17,136 nucleotides of DNA from an uncultured Moraxella sp. (lineage in GTDB: Bacteria; Pseudomonadota; Gammaproteobacteria; Pseudomonadales; Moraxellaceae): positions 1 to 17,136 of the forward strand of contig CALAPG010000195.1 of NCBI GenBank assembly GCA_937889485.1. Direction: 5' to 3'. The notes beneath the pieces are model-generated. The model worked only from the letters and a program-made list of their open reading frames with translations, was not told where the DNA came from and searched no databases. Made by a program: the position numbers and the translations under genes. Of the stretch, positions 1 through 8,299 are shown in pieces. Within the stretch, counting starts at the first letter, position 1. Each line of letters starts with the position of its first letter.

Positions 1-538
1 TAGGATGCTATTTTAGGCTACCTTGATAGGTTTACACAAAAAAATTTGCAATCTCGTGATTGCTAAAGTGCAAGGTTTGGCAACCGCCGCAGGTTGCCAG
101 CTAGTCGCCACGTGTGATATGGCAGTAGCGGTGGATACGGCTACGTTTGCTACTTCTGGAATTCGAGTGGGGTTATTTTGTGCAACCCCTGCTGTGGCAG
201 TGAGTCGTAACTTGCCAACCAAGCAGGCGTTTGAAATGTTAATGACGGGCGATTTTATTAACGCTGATAAGGCCGTACAATTTGGTCTGATTAATGCGGC
301 TGTGTCTGCTGATGAATTGGATCATTGTGTGAATAAACTTGCCAATGCTATTGTCGAAAAATCGCCCGTCGCGGTGGCTATGGGTAAGCAGCTGTTTTAT
401 CAGCAACTAGCCATGCCCATTAAAGAAGCGTATGTATTGGCAAGTTATACGATGGCTAAAAATATGATGGCAGCCGATGCGCAAGAAGGTATTGATGCAT
501 TCATTCAAAAACGGCAACCGGTCTGGCAAGGTAAGTAG
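1..538 (+). pseudogene. Enoyl-CoA hydratase/isomerase family gene, 5'-broken remnant
   Basis: The readable frame (TTG at 23 to TAG at 536-538, 171 aa) matches the C-terminal two thirds of a crotonase-fold protein of the ECHDC3-like type. It has the ATAAGCQLVATCDMAVA oxyanion-hole stretch, a GLFCATP segment, a GKQLFYQQL helix and the usual ending EGIDAFIQKRQPVW. Such proteins act on acyl-CoA thioesters and are normally about 260 aa, so roughly 90 N-terminal residues are missing. The same frame meets TAG at 14-16, and the other two frames close at 1-3 and 24-26, so the family N-terminus cannot be read through. Conserved prolines are also changed: the usual PVIA reads LVIA, and the usual ATPG reads ATSG. 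I infer a decaying gene. An assembly-edge error or a short protein starting at TTG-23 remains possible. Its 3' end is convergent with the thioredoxin-like gene, 14 bp away. Confidence 0.6.
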
Positions 539-552
539 TTGCCTATTTTACG

Positions 553-1071
553 CTAGTTTTGAGGGTCGTATGCTAGCCAGCGTAACCTTAGCTTAAGCTC
601 CCAAGCGGGATGAATGCCTGTTAAACCTTGTACCATTTTGCCGTTTTTAATAATGACAAATGATGGGGTCACTTGCCCTTGCCAAGCCGCAAAAATGTCT
701 CCCTCACGGTCGTTGACGGTGACAAATTGCCATTGGTGTTGTTGAAGGTAATGGGCAACTTCTTGGTTATCGCCTGACTGAACAGCTATACTTACCACGG
801 CAAATTCATCGGTTTTGGCAATTTCATTCACACTGGGTGAGGTTTGCCGACAAATTGGGCACCAACTACCCCAAAAATACACTAGCACTGGGCGCTCATG
901 GCTCATTTTTTGTATATCTATGGGCTGATGGTCAATGCTACTAAACTGTAGAAATGGCATGGCTGGCATGATGGGCTGGCGCCACCAGTTGACCACGCTA
1001 TAAATGGCAATAAAAACAATGGCATAAATTGCGATGTTTTTTAATAGAGAATGGATTTTTTGCATAGTCAT
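553..1071 (-). CDS. Membrane-anchored thioredoxin-like (DsbE/ScsD-type) protein
   Basis: 172 aa. It has a short positive N-terminus, one membrane segment at about residues 12-28, then a thioredoxin fold facing the periplasm. The redox motif WCPIC (C71, C74) follows the typical strand VLVYFWGSW. The cis-proline loop is VTPSF (P136), and the region FVIIKNGKMVQGLTG fits the last strands. Family members such as DsbE/CcmG and ScsD reduce or oxidise disulfides in exported proteins, for example apocytochrome c or copper-stress targets. The CPIC dipeptide and size resemble ScsD-like proteins, but no scs or ccm genes are nearby, so the substrate is unknown. Two start codons lie close together (1071 and 1065); the upstream one is annotated and neither has a strong Shine-Dalgarno. 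It sits downstream of metY, but a terminator at 1108-1134 separates them. Confidence 0.85.
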   Translation of the reverse strand: MTMQKIHSLLKNIAIYAIVFIAIYSVVNWWRQPIMPAMPFLQFSSIDHQPIDIQKMSHERPVLVYFWGSWCPICRQTSPSVNEIAKTDEFAVVSIAVQSGDNQEVAHYLQQHQWQFVTVNDREGDIFAAWQGQVTPSFVIIKNGKMVQGLTGIHPAWELKLRLRWLAYDPQN

Positions 1072-1107
1072 TATATAAATTCTTAAACTAAAAAACTCAG
1101 GATAAAG

Positions 1108-1134
1108 AAAAAGCGGACTATTTGCCCGCTTTTT
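1108..1134 (-). terminator. Intrinsic terminator after metY
   Basis: The inverted repeat AAAAAGCGG (1108-1116) / CCGCTTTTT (1126-1134) has a 9-base loop. Read on the minus strand it lies 17 bp after the metY stop and ends in a T-rich run. The symmetrical A/T flanks mean it could also stop plus-strand transcription coming from the 1-538 gene. Confidence 0.75.
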
Positions 1135-1150
1135 TTATTGCTAAAATGAA

Positions 1151-2437
1151 TCACTTAGCTGCTGCTAATGCTTGTTCGAGGTCGGCTTTGATGTCATCGA
1201 TATGTTCAATACCAATGGAAAGTCGAATCATGTCTTCTGTCACACCTGCTTTTTGTAGTTCGTCAGGGCTTAACTGGCGATGGGTGGTAGTGGCAGGGTG
1301 ACAGGCCAACGATTTGGCATCGCCAATATTAACCAAGCGCGTGATCAGCTGTAGTGCATCAATAAATTTGGCGCCAGCCTCACGTCCACCTTTCACCCCA
1401 AAGGTTAAAATGGCCGAGGGCTTACCTGCAAAATATTTTTGGGCAAGCGCATGCTCTGGATGGTCTGCTAGCCCTGCATATTTTACCCATGCCACTTGTT
1501 GGTGGCTTTGTAAGTATTCGGCAACGGCTTGCGCATTTTGGCAGTGGCGCTCCATACGTAATGCCAGCGTTTCTAGTCCAAGCATGATTTGCCACGCGTT
1601 CATTGGGCTAAGGGCGGCTCCCGTGTTGCGAAGTGGTGCAACGCGGGCGCGCGCAATAAAGGCAGCAGCACCCATGGCTTCTACAAAATTTACCCCGTGG
1701 TAGCTGACATCGGGCGTGTTTAAAATTGCAAATCGGTCTTTGTTCGCACCCCAATCAAATTTACCACTATCAACGATTGCCCCACCCACAGAGGTTCCTG
1801 AGCCACTGGCATATTTGGTGAGTGAATGCACCACGATATCTGCACCGTACTCAAACGGGCGGCACAATGTGGGTGTGGCAACCGTGTTGTCAATAACGAC
1901 AGGAACGCCTTTACTATGCGCCAGCTGGCTAATTTTTTCAATATCAAGGACGTTACCGAGAGGGTTGCCGATGCTTTCACCAAACACTAATTTTGTGCGA
2001 TCATCGATTAAATCCAGTAAGGTTTCGGGTTTGCTATAGTCAAAGAAACGTACTTCAATGCCTTGACGTGGCAATGCATGAGCAAACAGGTTATAACTAC
2101 CCCCATACAAGGTAGAAACCGAAACAATATTGCCACCAGCTTCACACAATGTTTGGATGGTGTAGGTAATGGCTGCCATGCCTGAGGCAACACTTAACGC
2201 GCCAATCCCACCTTCTAATGCCGCCATACGGGCTTCTAATACTGCATTGGTTGGGTTCATGATACGAGTATAAATATTACCCGCAACCTTTAGGTCAAAC
2301 AAATCGGCACCGTGTTGGGTGTTATCAAACGCATAGGAGCTGGTATGATAAATGGGCACAGCCACTGACTTAGTGGTGGGCTCAGGTTCATAGCCTGCAT
2401 GAATGGCTAGTGTTTCGGGGCGATATGGCTGGGTCAT
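1151..2437 (-). CDS. metY: O-acetylhomoserine sulfhydrylase (aminocarboxypropyltransferase)
   Basis: 428 aa, the usual length. It is a PLP enzyme of the Cys/Met metabolism family that makes homocysteine from O-acetylhomoserine and sulfide in the cytoplasm (direct sulfhydrylation branch of methionine synthesis). Visible motifs are the N-terminal TLAIHAGYEPEP, YTRIMNPTNAVLE (phosphate and substrate contacts from the partner subunit), ASGMAAI, and the lysine motif HSLTKYASGSGTSVGGA with the PLP Schiff-base lysine at K208. The C-terminal LIGDAKSLACHPATTTH-type stretch is seen as NIGDAKSLACHPATTTHRQL. The GNIYTRIMNPT and SGSGT forms favour MetY over cystathionine gamma-synthase. The start ATG is preceded by AAAGGA 6 nt upstream, so the start is firm. 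It is probably monocistronic: own promoter candidate upstream and terminator downstream. No SAM riboswitch-like structure was seen in the 231-bp leader region. Confidence 0.95.
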   Translation of the reverse strand: MTQPYRPETLAIHAGYEPEPTTKSVAVPIYHTSSYAFDNTQHGADLFDLKVAGNIYTRIMNPTNAVLEARMAALEGGIGALSVASGMAAITYTIQTLCEAGGNIVSVSTLYGGSYNLFAHALPRQGIEVRFFDYSKPETLLDLIDDRTKLVFGESIGNPLGNVLDIEKISQLAHSKGVPVVIDNTVATPTLCRPFEYGADIVVHSLTKYASGSGTSVGGAIVDSGKFDWGANKDRFAILNTPDVSYHGVNFVEAMGAAAFIARARVAPLRNTGAALSPMNAWQIMLGLETLALRMERHCQNAQAVAEYLQSHQQVAWVKYAGLADHPEHALAQKYFAGKPSAILTFGVKGGREAGAKFIDALQLITRLVNIGDAKSLACHPATTTHRQLSPDELQKAGVTEDMIRLSIGIEHIDDIKADLEQALAAAK

Positions 2438-2510
2438 ATGTAGTCCTTTAATGGGTGTTATCTTAAAATTTTTTGAGTAGTTCGTAAGCGGTTAGTAAAC
2501 AATTCTTTGC

Positions 2511-2540
2511 ATTGTAACGAGTTGATGTCGCACTTTGCAA
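2511..2540 (-). promoter_or_regulatory. Candidate sigma70 promoter for metY
   Basis: On the minus strand there is a -35 TTGCAA (2535-2540), an 18-bp spacer and a -10 TACAAT (2511-2516, 5/6 to consensus), about 75 bp upstream of the metY ATG. This is consensus matching by eye only. Confidence 0.45.
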
Positions 2541-2668
2541 ATTCTAAATAAGGCTTTATTAATACCAGAAATATTAGTTATGGAATATAAACCCTACAAA
2601 TTTGGTACGATTTAACTAAATGCGGGCGGGATATTGTGGCGATGAGTAGCCACCAGTCCCTACTTGTA

Positions 2669-4150
2669 TTAGCTATATTGGGTAGATGAGAGGTTTTCTA
2701 GTTGCCACGTTGGTTGGTTAATAAATTGCTCAGTAAGCGCCAACATATTTTGATAATGTGCCAGTTCTGTAGAAAAAGCAGTAAAACTTTGACCATGAAT
2801 GTCCGACATTCTTGCCAGACGTTTGAGTTCGTCTGCTAGATGTTTGGCACTGTCTTGAAATTGGCTAATCCCTAGGGTAGATGACTCATATTTTAAGGTA
2901 TCTGTTTGAATAATCAGTGTTTTAATTTTTTTAATTAAAGAAGGTTTATCAAATACGGGGGTATTTAAGGTGTCCTCAATTTGATCGATACAGGCTTTGT
3001 TTTGTAAAATGAAAGCCCCCACTAAGGCTTTATCAAGGCTTAGCAAATAGCCTGTTTTGGTGATGTATTCGTGGTAGGCCGCTTTGTCTTTTTGCATTTG
3101 TAATTTTAGGTTGGTAGTTTCGGTGATATCTACTACACTCACAAATACTTTAATAATTTTTTGATTATGAGGATGAACCACGCGCAAAAAGTCAAAGTGT
3201 AGGTAGCGAGTATGCGCCATGCCATTTTCATCAATAAATGTGATTTGGACTTGTTTGAGGGGATTGGCGTCTTGAATCAGTGCTTCATCTACGTTTGAGG
3301 CATATAGATAGTGAATAAATTTTTTGGTTGCATCTATGTCGGCAACGCTTACGATATTTTCTAACAAATTTGGCAAGGTAATGCCTGCTAAATTTTTTCT
3401 GCCCAAGATTTTCTCTAGTTTTTGTGAGTAGTTATCGCCAATGACAAAATGGCTATCAATCAAAAATAGTCCCTCTTTGACTGTGTTCATGATGTCTTGC
3501 ATTTCGCTTTGGGCTTTGGCAATAGCAAAATCATCGCGCTGCATTTGCCGCATGGTATATTTGACAAAAAATACGAAATAGCCTATCAGTCCCAAAAAAC
3601 TGGCGAGTTGCAGATATCGTGAGTAACGTGCCATGTTGTAGGTATCGGTTAGGTAGGTGTTGTAGCCATAGGTAATGAGTTTACCAATCATTGGCTGTTC
3701 TATGTAAGCGTAATCGGCTAAATCTAAACGGTCTTGGGCATCATGGTTGGAAAGCTGCTGTATTTTTTGGCGATAGTTTTGCCAAATATGCGAAAATTTT
3801 TCCATGGCTTGTTCTTGTTGATCGTACTGGGCAAGCTTGTGCATGTACTGGTCAACTTGATTAGCTTTTTGCTGCAAGCGCTCAACGATTTGTTGGTTGG
3901 CTTGGCTGTCTGAAGCATCCACCAAAGCCAGATGCTGGGCACCGATAGCTATTTCTAAGGTTAAATCACTGATATTACCAATGATATCCATATGCTCGGT
4001 CGACTTTGTTGATCGGTGCGCAATAAAAAGGTTGATTAGCACCAAAATAAATAATGCCACAAACAAAATGACGACGCTTTGAATCAGTACACGATATTTG
4101 GTATTTTTTAACAGGTAGCAGGGCGCCTTAGCTGTATCTTTGAATTTCAA
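2669..4150 (-). CDS. Membrane PAS sensor with degenerate Hpt-like C-terminus, no kinase ATPase
   Basis: 493 aa. TM1 is at about 21-44, followed by a helical periplasmic sensor (45-180, predicted four-helix-like) and TM2 at about 182-199. A PAS domain follows (217-350), with the phrases MNTVKEGLFLID, a YSQKLEKILGRKNLAG helix, and an exit VSVVDITE. A helical region at about 365-480 lines up with the Hpt segment of PAS-Hpt-HATPase sensor kinases. At the phosphoryl site the usual HxLKG reads DTLKY, with D417 in place of histidine and tyrosine in place of glycine; the flanking STLGISQFQDSAKHLADEL is Hpt-like. The protein stops about 13 residues after this domain, and no HATPase is encoded in the following 230 bp. 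It starts at TTG with AGGTGA 7 nt upstream; no ATG occurs until residue 54. It probably acts as a non-catalytic sensor or adaptor at the inner membrane, or is a truncated kinase. The function is unknown. Confidence 0.8.
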   Translation of the reverse strand: MKFKDTAKAPCYLLKNTKYRVLIQSVVILFVALFILVLINLFIAHRSTKSTEHMDIIGNISDLTLEIAIGAQHLALVDASDSQANQQIVERLQQKANQVDQYMHKLAQYDQQEQAMEKFSHIWQNYRQKIQQLSNHDAQDRLDLADYAYIEQPMIGKLITYGYNTYLTDTYNMARYSRYLQLASFLGLIGYFVFFVKYTMRQMQRDDFAIAKAQSEMQDIMNTVKEGLFLIDSHFVIGDNYSQKLEKILGRKNLAGITLPNLLENIVSVADIDATKKFIHYLYASNVDEALIQDANPLKQVQITFIDENGMAHTRYLHFDFLRVVHPHNQKIIKVFVSVVDITETTNLKLQMQKDKAAYHEYITKTGYLLSLDKALVGAFILQNKACIDQIEDTLNTPVFDKPSLIKKIKTLIIQTDTLKYESSTLGISQFQDSAKHLADELKRLARMSDIHGQSFTAFSTELAHYQNMLALTEQFINQPTWQLENLSSTQYS

Positions 4151-4185
4151 AACTCACTCACCTATCTATTTTAACGTTTCACCGT

Positions 4186-4205
4186 TTTGTCACTGTTTGT
4201 CACTG
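4186..4205. repeat. Exact tandem 10-bp repeat in sensor-gene leader
   Basis: TTTGTCACTG occurs twice head to tail (4186-4195 and 4196-4205); on the sensor-gene strand this reads CAGTGACAAA twice. It lies 36-55 bp upstream of the TTG start, downstream of the promoter candidate. The 10-bp period would place two protein contacts on the same DNA face. A role as operator is inference. Confidence 0.5.
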
Positions 4206-4230
4206 TGTGGCTAAGACGCTAGCTATCTAG

Positions 4231-4270
4231 TTTGCTTAACGAATATATGCTATTTTTAAGCAAATAACAA
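4231..4270 (-). promoter_or_regulatory. Candidate promoter with flanking inverted repeat, sensor gene
   Basis: On the minus strand there is a -35 TTGTTA (4265-4270), a 17-bp spacer and a -10 TATATT (4242-4247, 5/6). A perfect 9-bp inverted repeat, TTTGCTTAA (4231-4239) and TTAAGCAAA (4256-4264), brackets the -10 box with a 16-bp gap. One arm lies in the spacer and the other at the expected start of transcription. This geometry fits an operator for a dimeric regulator, but it is read by eye and unproven. Confidence 0.45.
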
Positions 4271-4385
4271 ATCACAATTACCGCCATCGTGCTTATTTTA
4301 TGCTAAGGCAGCCCATCACTAACGATGACAATAGCCCACTTTCATGGCAACATCCTTGAGTAATGTGTTTTAAAGTATCATGCAC

Positions 4386-4422
4386 AAAAAAAGCCCCTAG
4401 TAAAATGGGTAACTAGGGGCTT
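4386..4422 (-). terminator. Strong intrinsic terminator of the glyQ-glyS operon
   Basis: A perfect 11-bp stem AAGCCCCTAGT (4391-4401) / ACTAGGGGCTT (4412-4422) has a 10-base loop. On the minus strand it is followed by a run of seven T (complement of 4386-4392), 36 bp after the glyS stop. Confidence 0.9.
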
Positions 4423-4457
4423 GTTGATATATTCACGCAAGAGAAAAACCCTTAACG

Positions 4458-6560
4458 CTAAAGCTGCAATTCACTGATATCTGCCACAGTGAGAAATAAT
4501 TGGCGAACTTGCTGCAAAAGTGCTAGGCGGTTGCCTTTGAGGTGAGCATCTTCACTATTGACCATAACATGCTCAAAAAAATCATCCAGCGGCTGCTGTA
4601 ATGCCGTTAATACGGTCAAAATCTGCGTATAGTCTGTTTGCTGCGCTTGTTGTAAGGGCATGATGGTCTGCTGGGCTTGTTGAACCGCTTGGTGTAGCTG
4701 CTGTTCTGCCACTGCTTCTAAATAAGCGGGATTGACTTGTTGTGGCACCACTACGTCGGCTTTTGCCAAAATATTAGCAACCCGTTTATTGGCTTCTGCC
4801 AGTTGTTTTGCTTGTGGTAGCGCGCGAAATGCTTGTACCGCTTTTAGGCGCTTATCAAAATCTAAAGGCACTTGCGGCTGTAGCGCCTGCACTGCCAAAA
4901 TGGTATCCACACTCATGCCTTGGTCTTCATACATAGCGCGGTAGCGCGAATTGATAAATGCCATGACTTGTTTAAAGGTACCCGAGAGGTCGTCAATTTT
5001 ACCAGCATAGCCCAATAGTGCTTGTTCAAGCAAAACAATCAAATTAAGCGGCAATTGCTTTTCAATCAAAATACGTAGCACGCCAATGGCAGCGCGGCGC
5101 AAGCTAAACGGGTCTTTAGAGCCTGTTGGTGCTTGGTCGATACCGAAAATGCCGACCAAGGTGTCAAGTCTATCTGCCAATGCCAAGGCGGTACCAATGG
5201 GGGTGGCGGGTAAGTTATCCCCACTAAATTTTGGTAAATATTGCTCTTCAATCGCCGCTGCTACCGCCTCGGGCTCTTGGTTGAGACGCGCGTAATAGGT
5301 ACCCGCAATTCCTTGCAGCTCTGGAAACTCACCCACCAAGGTACTAGCAAGGTCTGCCTTACTAAGTAATCCTGCACGTGCAGTTTGTTCAACATCAGCG
5401 CCGATTTGGGTGGCAATAAATGCGGCAAGTTTGGCAATACGCTCAGATTTGTCCCAGATTGTCCCAAGTTTATCTTGGAAAATACGGTTCTTGAGGTTGT
5501 CAGTCAATGCAAATAGGGGCTGTTTTTGGTCTTGCAAAAAGAAAAATTCGGCATCTGCCAACCGTGGACGTACCACTTTTTCATTACCCGCGATTACCTG
5601 TGCTTTGTCTTTGCTATCAATATTGCTGATAAAAATAAAATAGGGTTGTAGTTTGCCGTTGGCATCCGTCAAGCAAAAATATTTTTGGTCTGCCTGCATG
5701 GTGCTAATCAACGCTTCTTGTGGCACTTGTAAAAAACGCGGCTCAAAACTAGCCCGCAGCGCCACAGGATAATCCACTAATGCGGTAACTTCATCAAGTA
5801 AATCTTGAGGCACAATGGCAGTTGCGCCAACTTCATCGGCAAGCTTTTGAACTTGTGCGATGATTTGCTGCTGGCGCTGATCAAAGTCGGCAATCACATG
5901 AGCGGCACTCAAATTTTGCTCATAGCTTTCTGCATGTTCTATGGCAACAGGCTCAGGGTGATGAAAACGGTGACCGACACTGTAGCGACCTGTTTCAAAA
6001 CCTTGCCCGTTGGTTTGTCCCGAGCTGAGCCCTTGAATGGTAGCGGCAATCACTTGCTCATCTTTTAGTAGCACCAGCCATTTGACGGGGCGCACAAATT
6101 CCGAGCGCTCTGCCCCACTACGCATGCGCTTGGCAATCGGCAACTCATCCAAAGCTTTTTGAAAAATGGCAGGTAACAGCTCGACTACAGGTTGACCTGT
6201 CACGTGCTGCTCATAGCCAATATAATCGCCTTTGTCACCCTTGATGGTAATCAAATCTTTGACATCAATCCCCAAACCCTGTGCAAACCCTTGTGCCGCC
6301 TTGGTGGGATTACCATTGGCATCATAGGCGGCTTTGAGTGCTGGGCCTCTTTTTTGCTCAATTTTGTCTGGCTGTTTTTCGCTGATACCATAAATTTGTA
6401 GCGCCAAGCGGCGCGGGGCAGCAAAACTTTTGATGCGATCAAAACTGATATTGGCATCTATTAGTGACTGGCGTACATGATCGCTCAATGCGTCACGCAG
6501 TGTTTTTAGGCTTTTTGGTGGCAATTCTTCAGTGCCAAGTTCAAATAAAATGGTGGTCAT
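4458..6560 (-). CDS. glyS: Glycyl-tRNA synthetase beta subunit
   Basis: 700 aa, close to the usual 690. It is the large subunit of the bacterial alpha2beta2 glycyl-tRNA synthetase, which recognises tRNA-Gly and supports charging by GlyQ. The N-terminus TTILFELGTEELPPK and the blocks GPALKAAYDANGNPTKAAQGF, MRSGAERSEFVRPVKWLVLL and VPQEALISTMQADQKYF are diagnostic of the family. A middle HD-like region (about 380-520) has LRRAAIGVLRI, and the C-terminal anticodon-binding DALR-type helices (about 570-690) contain FFEHVMVNSEDAHLKGNRLALL. It lies 55 bp downstream of glyQ on the same strand, as in many Proteobacteria, and the pair ends at a strong terminator. No sign of truncation or frameshift. 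Confidence 0.97.
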   Translation of the reverse strand: MTTILFELGTEELPPKSLKTLRDALSDHVRQSLIDANISFDRIKSFAAPRRLALQIYGISEKQPDKIEQKRGPALKAAYDANGNPTKAAQGFAQGLGIDVKDLITIKGDKGDYIGYEQHVTGQPVVELLPAIFQKALDELPIAKRMRSGAERSEFVRPVKWLVLLKDEQVIAATIQGLSSGQTNGQGFETGRYSVGHRFHHPEPVAIEHAESYEQNLSAAHVIADFDQRQQQIIAQVQKLADEVGATAIVPQDLLDEVTALVDYPVALRASFEPRFLQVPQEALISTMQADQKYFCLTDANGKLQPYFIFISNIDSKDKAQVIAGNEKVVRPRLADAEFFFLQDQKQPLFALTDNLKNRIFQDKLGTIWDKSERIAKLAAFIATQIGADVEQTARAGLLSKADLASTLVGEFPELQGIAGTYYARLNQEPEAVAAAIEEQYLPKFSGDNLPATPIGTALALADRLDTLVGIFGIDQAPTGSKDPFSLRRAAIGVLRILIEKQLPLNLIVLLEQALLGYAGKIDDLSGTFKQVMAFINSRYRAMYEDQGMSVDTILAVQALQPQVPLDFDKRLKAVQAFRALPQAKQLAEANKRVANILAKADVVVPQQVNPAYLEAVAEQQLHQAVQQAQQTIMPLQQAQQTDYTQILTVLTALQQPLDDFFEHVMVNSEDAHLKGNRLALLQQVRQLFLTVADISELQL

Positions 6561-6615
6561 AACTGTCTCGGTTTAAATATTAGCGATCGTCAGTGATTGG
6601 TGGGTCAAATTGTCG

Positions 6616-7536
6616 TTATTTTGGCAAATATTTTTCTAGTGCCGCGGCTTGGTGCGCTGCGTCTGCCAATGGAAAACCCAGTTTGGCACGTGCTTCCACA
6701 TAGCTTTGCGCCACTTTACGCGCCAAGGTGCGAACACGCAAAATAAAACGCTGGCGCTCGGTCACAGAAATGGCGCCACGAGCATCTAATAAATTAAAAG
6801 TATGCGATGCCTTAAGCACCATTTCATAGGCAGGCAACGGTAGGCTTAAACCCACCAATTTATCGGCTTGACCTTCATAAAAATCAAACAAATCAAATAA
6901 TTTTGGCACATCGGCATGTTCAAAGTTGTAGGTGGATTGTTCTACTTCGTTTTGGTGGAAAACATCACCATAAGTCACGCGTCCAAATTCACCATCTGCC
7001 CATACCAAATCATACACACTGTCCACGCCTTGAATATACATAGCAAGACGCTCTAACCCATAAGTGATTTCGCCCGTCACAGGGAAACATTCAATCCCGC
7101 CTACTTGCTGAAAATAGGTAAACTGGGTCACTTCCATGCCGTTTAGCCACACTTCCCAGCCCAGTCCCCAAGCACCAAGCGTCGGTGATTCCCAGTTATC
7201 TTCCACAAAACGTACATCATGCGTCAGCGTGTCCACGCCAATGGCTTTGAGTGAGCCCAAATATAATTCTTGAATATCGGGTGGATTTGGCTTTAGTACC
7301 ACTTGAAATTGGTAATAGTGCTGAAGTCGGTTTGGGTTGTTACCATAACGCCCGTCGGTGGGGCGGCGCGACGGCTGAACATAAGCGGCATGCCAGCGTT
7401 CTGGCCCCAATGCGCGTAAAAATGTGGCGGTGTGAAAAGTCCCTGCACCCATTTCCATGTCATAAGGCTGCAATACCACACAGCCTTTTTCTGCCCAATA
7501 ATTTTGTAAAGTTAAAATTAGCTGCTGAAACGTCAT
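6616..7536 (-). CDS. glyQ: Glycyl-tRNA synthetase alpha subunit
   Basis: 306 aa (307 if the adjacent ATG at 7539 is used). It is the catalytic class II subunit of the tetrameric glycyl-tRNA synthetase and forms glycyl-adenylate in the cytoplasm. The sequence is highly conserved: [18 protein letters not shown] at the start, [20 protein letters not shown], the class II motif-like [40 protein letters not shown], and [20 protein letters not shown] near the end of the fold. I chose the second of two consecutive ATGs because family members usually start MTFQ; the other is equally possible. No strong Shine-Dalgarno is seen. It is the first gene of the glyQ-glyS operon. I saw no T-box leader upstream. 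Confidence 0.97.
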   Translation of the reverse strand: MTFQQLILTLQNYWAEKGCVVLQPYDMEMGAGTFHTATFLRALGPERWHAAYVQPSRRPTDGRYGNNPNRLQHYYQFQVVLKPNPPDIQELYLGSLKAIGVDTLTHDVRFVEDNWESPTLGAWGLGWEVWLNGMEVTQFTYFQQVGGIECFPVTGEITYGLERLAMYIQGVDSVYDLVWADGEFGRVTYGDVFHQNEVEQSTYNFEHADVPKLFDLFDFYEGQADKLVGLSLPLPAYEMVLKASHTFNLLDARGAISVTERQRFILRVRTLARKVAQSYVEARAKLGFPLADAAHQAAALEKYLPK

Positions 7537-7539
7537 CAT

Positions 7540-7888
7540 AATTAAGGTTACCGATTAATCTAGGTGATGGGTGAAATTTGTTTGTCGTGTTACAAAATAC
7601 GTTGAGGCATTTTATCACCTTTTGAGACAGTTTACGAAAATGTTGCGCCCATTTTGGCAAGCTTTTTCGGGCGTTGTCTGTCTATGGGTGAGGCTATTCG
7701 CTAAAGCTGGTAGGGAATTATCGCGGTAGGTGTCGCCCCATTTAAACGTCATCAGTTGTCGTTTTGGTGGTTACAACGGGTTTTATTTTTATGTGTTTGG
7801 CGCCATAATAACGGCAACTACTTTACCAAATTTATTTATCTAAGTATTTGTATTTTAATATATTTTTAAAAGATTAGTGAGGTTCGCC
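7540..7888. other. Divergent intergenic region, glyQ / membrane protein
   Basis: About 349 bp without a supported gene. The right end (about 7825-7872) is very AT-rich and probably holds the promoter for the plus-strand membrane protein. The left side must hold the glyQ promoter; GATAAAAT on the minus strand near 7605-7615 is a weak -10 candidate without a good -35. AGGTGAT at 7562-7568 and ATCACCT at 7614-7620 are inverted 7-mers 45 bp apart, possibly chance. Confidence 0.5.
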
Positions 7889-8299
7889 ATGTTGAGTTTG
7901 GTCAGTCTTGTCTTAGCTGCCGCATCATTAAGTGGCAACGGATTTTGGGTTATTGGTGTTGTGATGCTCGCTATACTAGCGCTGGGTTTTACGCGCTATC
8001 GCTATGTGTTGGGCTATTTTGTATTGGGTATGCTGTATTGGCTTGCGGTAGAGGGTGTGCAGTGGCTGCTAAGTGAAATTTTTGCCCTTGAAAGCCCAGC
8101 CAGTTATGTGGCTGCCATTGGTTTTTCAATGTTGCCTGTTTTGGTTATTTTGGTGTGGCAACCCAAACCGCGCTCTACCTCGGCAAGTGCGAATTTATTG
8201 CCTAGACATGCAGGGCATCGCCCTGTTGTGCTAGAAAAAGATACCGATTTTAACCAAAAATTTGTGCGTCATAGCGCGGTGTTTGACTCAAAAAATTAG
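7889..8299 (+). CDS. Small integral membrane protein of unknown function
   Basis: 136 aa from ATG at 7889. I chose this start because GAGG sits 6 nt upstream; an in-frame GTG at 7877 would add four residues but overlaps that ribosome binding site. The first 90 residues are almost wholly hydrophobic, with segments at about 3-34 (one long helix or a hairpin), 39-63 and 73-90. A 45-residue polar, basic, probably cytoplasmic tail follows, ending HSAVFDSKN. Positive charges at the TRYRY loop suggest that loop is cytoplasmic. I do not recognise the family; it looks like a lineage-specific inner membrane protein. It is divergent from glyQ and stands alone; the next plus-strand gene is 430 bp away, so they need not share a transcript. 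Confidence 0.7.
   Translation: MLSLVSLVLAAASLSGNGFWVIGVVMLAILALGFTRYRYVLGYFVLGMLYWLAVEGVQWLLSEIFALESPASYVAAIGFSMLPVLVILVWQPKPRSTSASANLLPRHAGHRPVVLEKDTDFNQKFVRHSAVFDSKN

Larger units (their letters stand above)
4151..4457. other. Intergenic region between sensor gene and glyS
   Basis: About 307 bp with no convincing gene. From left to right it holds a tandem decamer (4186-4205), a 9-bp inverted repeat around a promoter candidate (4231-4270), unassigned sequence, and the glyQS terminator (4386-4422). Confidence 0.7.

Noticed and set aside
2636..2653. GTGGC / GCCAC hairpin as terminator of the sensor gene
   Set aside because: Only a 5-bp stem and no T run on the minus strand.
2438..2668. SAM riboswitch or MetJ operator upstream of metY
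   Set aside because: No SAM aptamer helices or AGACGTCT-like met boxes seen; only a sigma70-like promoter could be supported.
7562..7620. Inverted 7-mers AGGTGAT / ATCACCT as an operator
   Set aside because: Too far apart and too short to exceed chance by eye; kept only as a note in the region entry.
7540..7700. T-box leader upstream of glyQ
   Set aside because: No T-box consensus or specifier-antiterminator structure visible, and T-boxes are not expected in this group.
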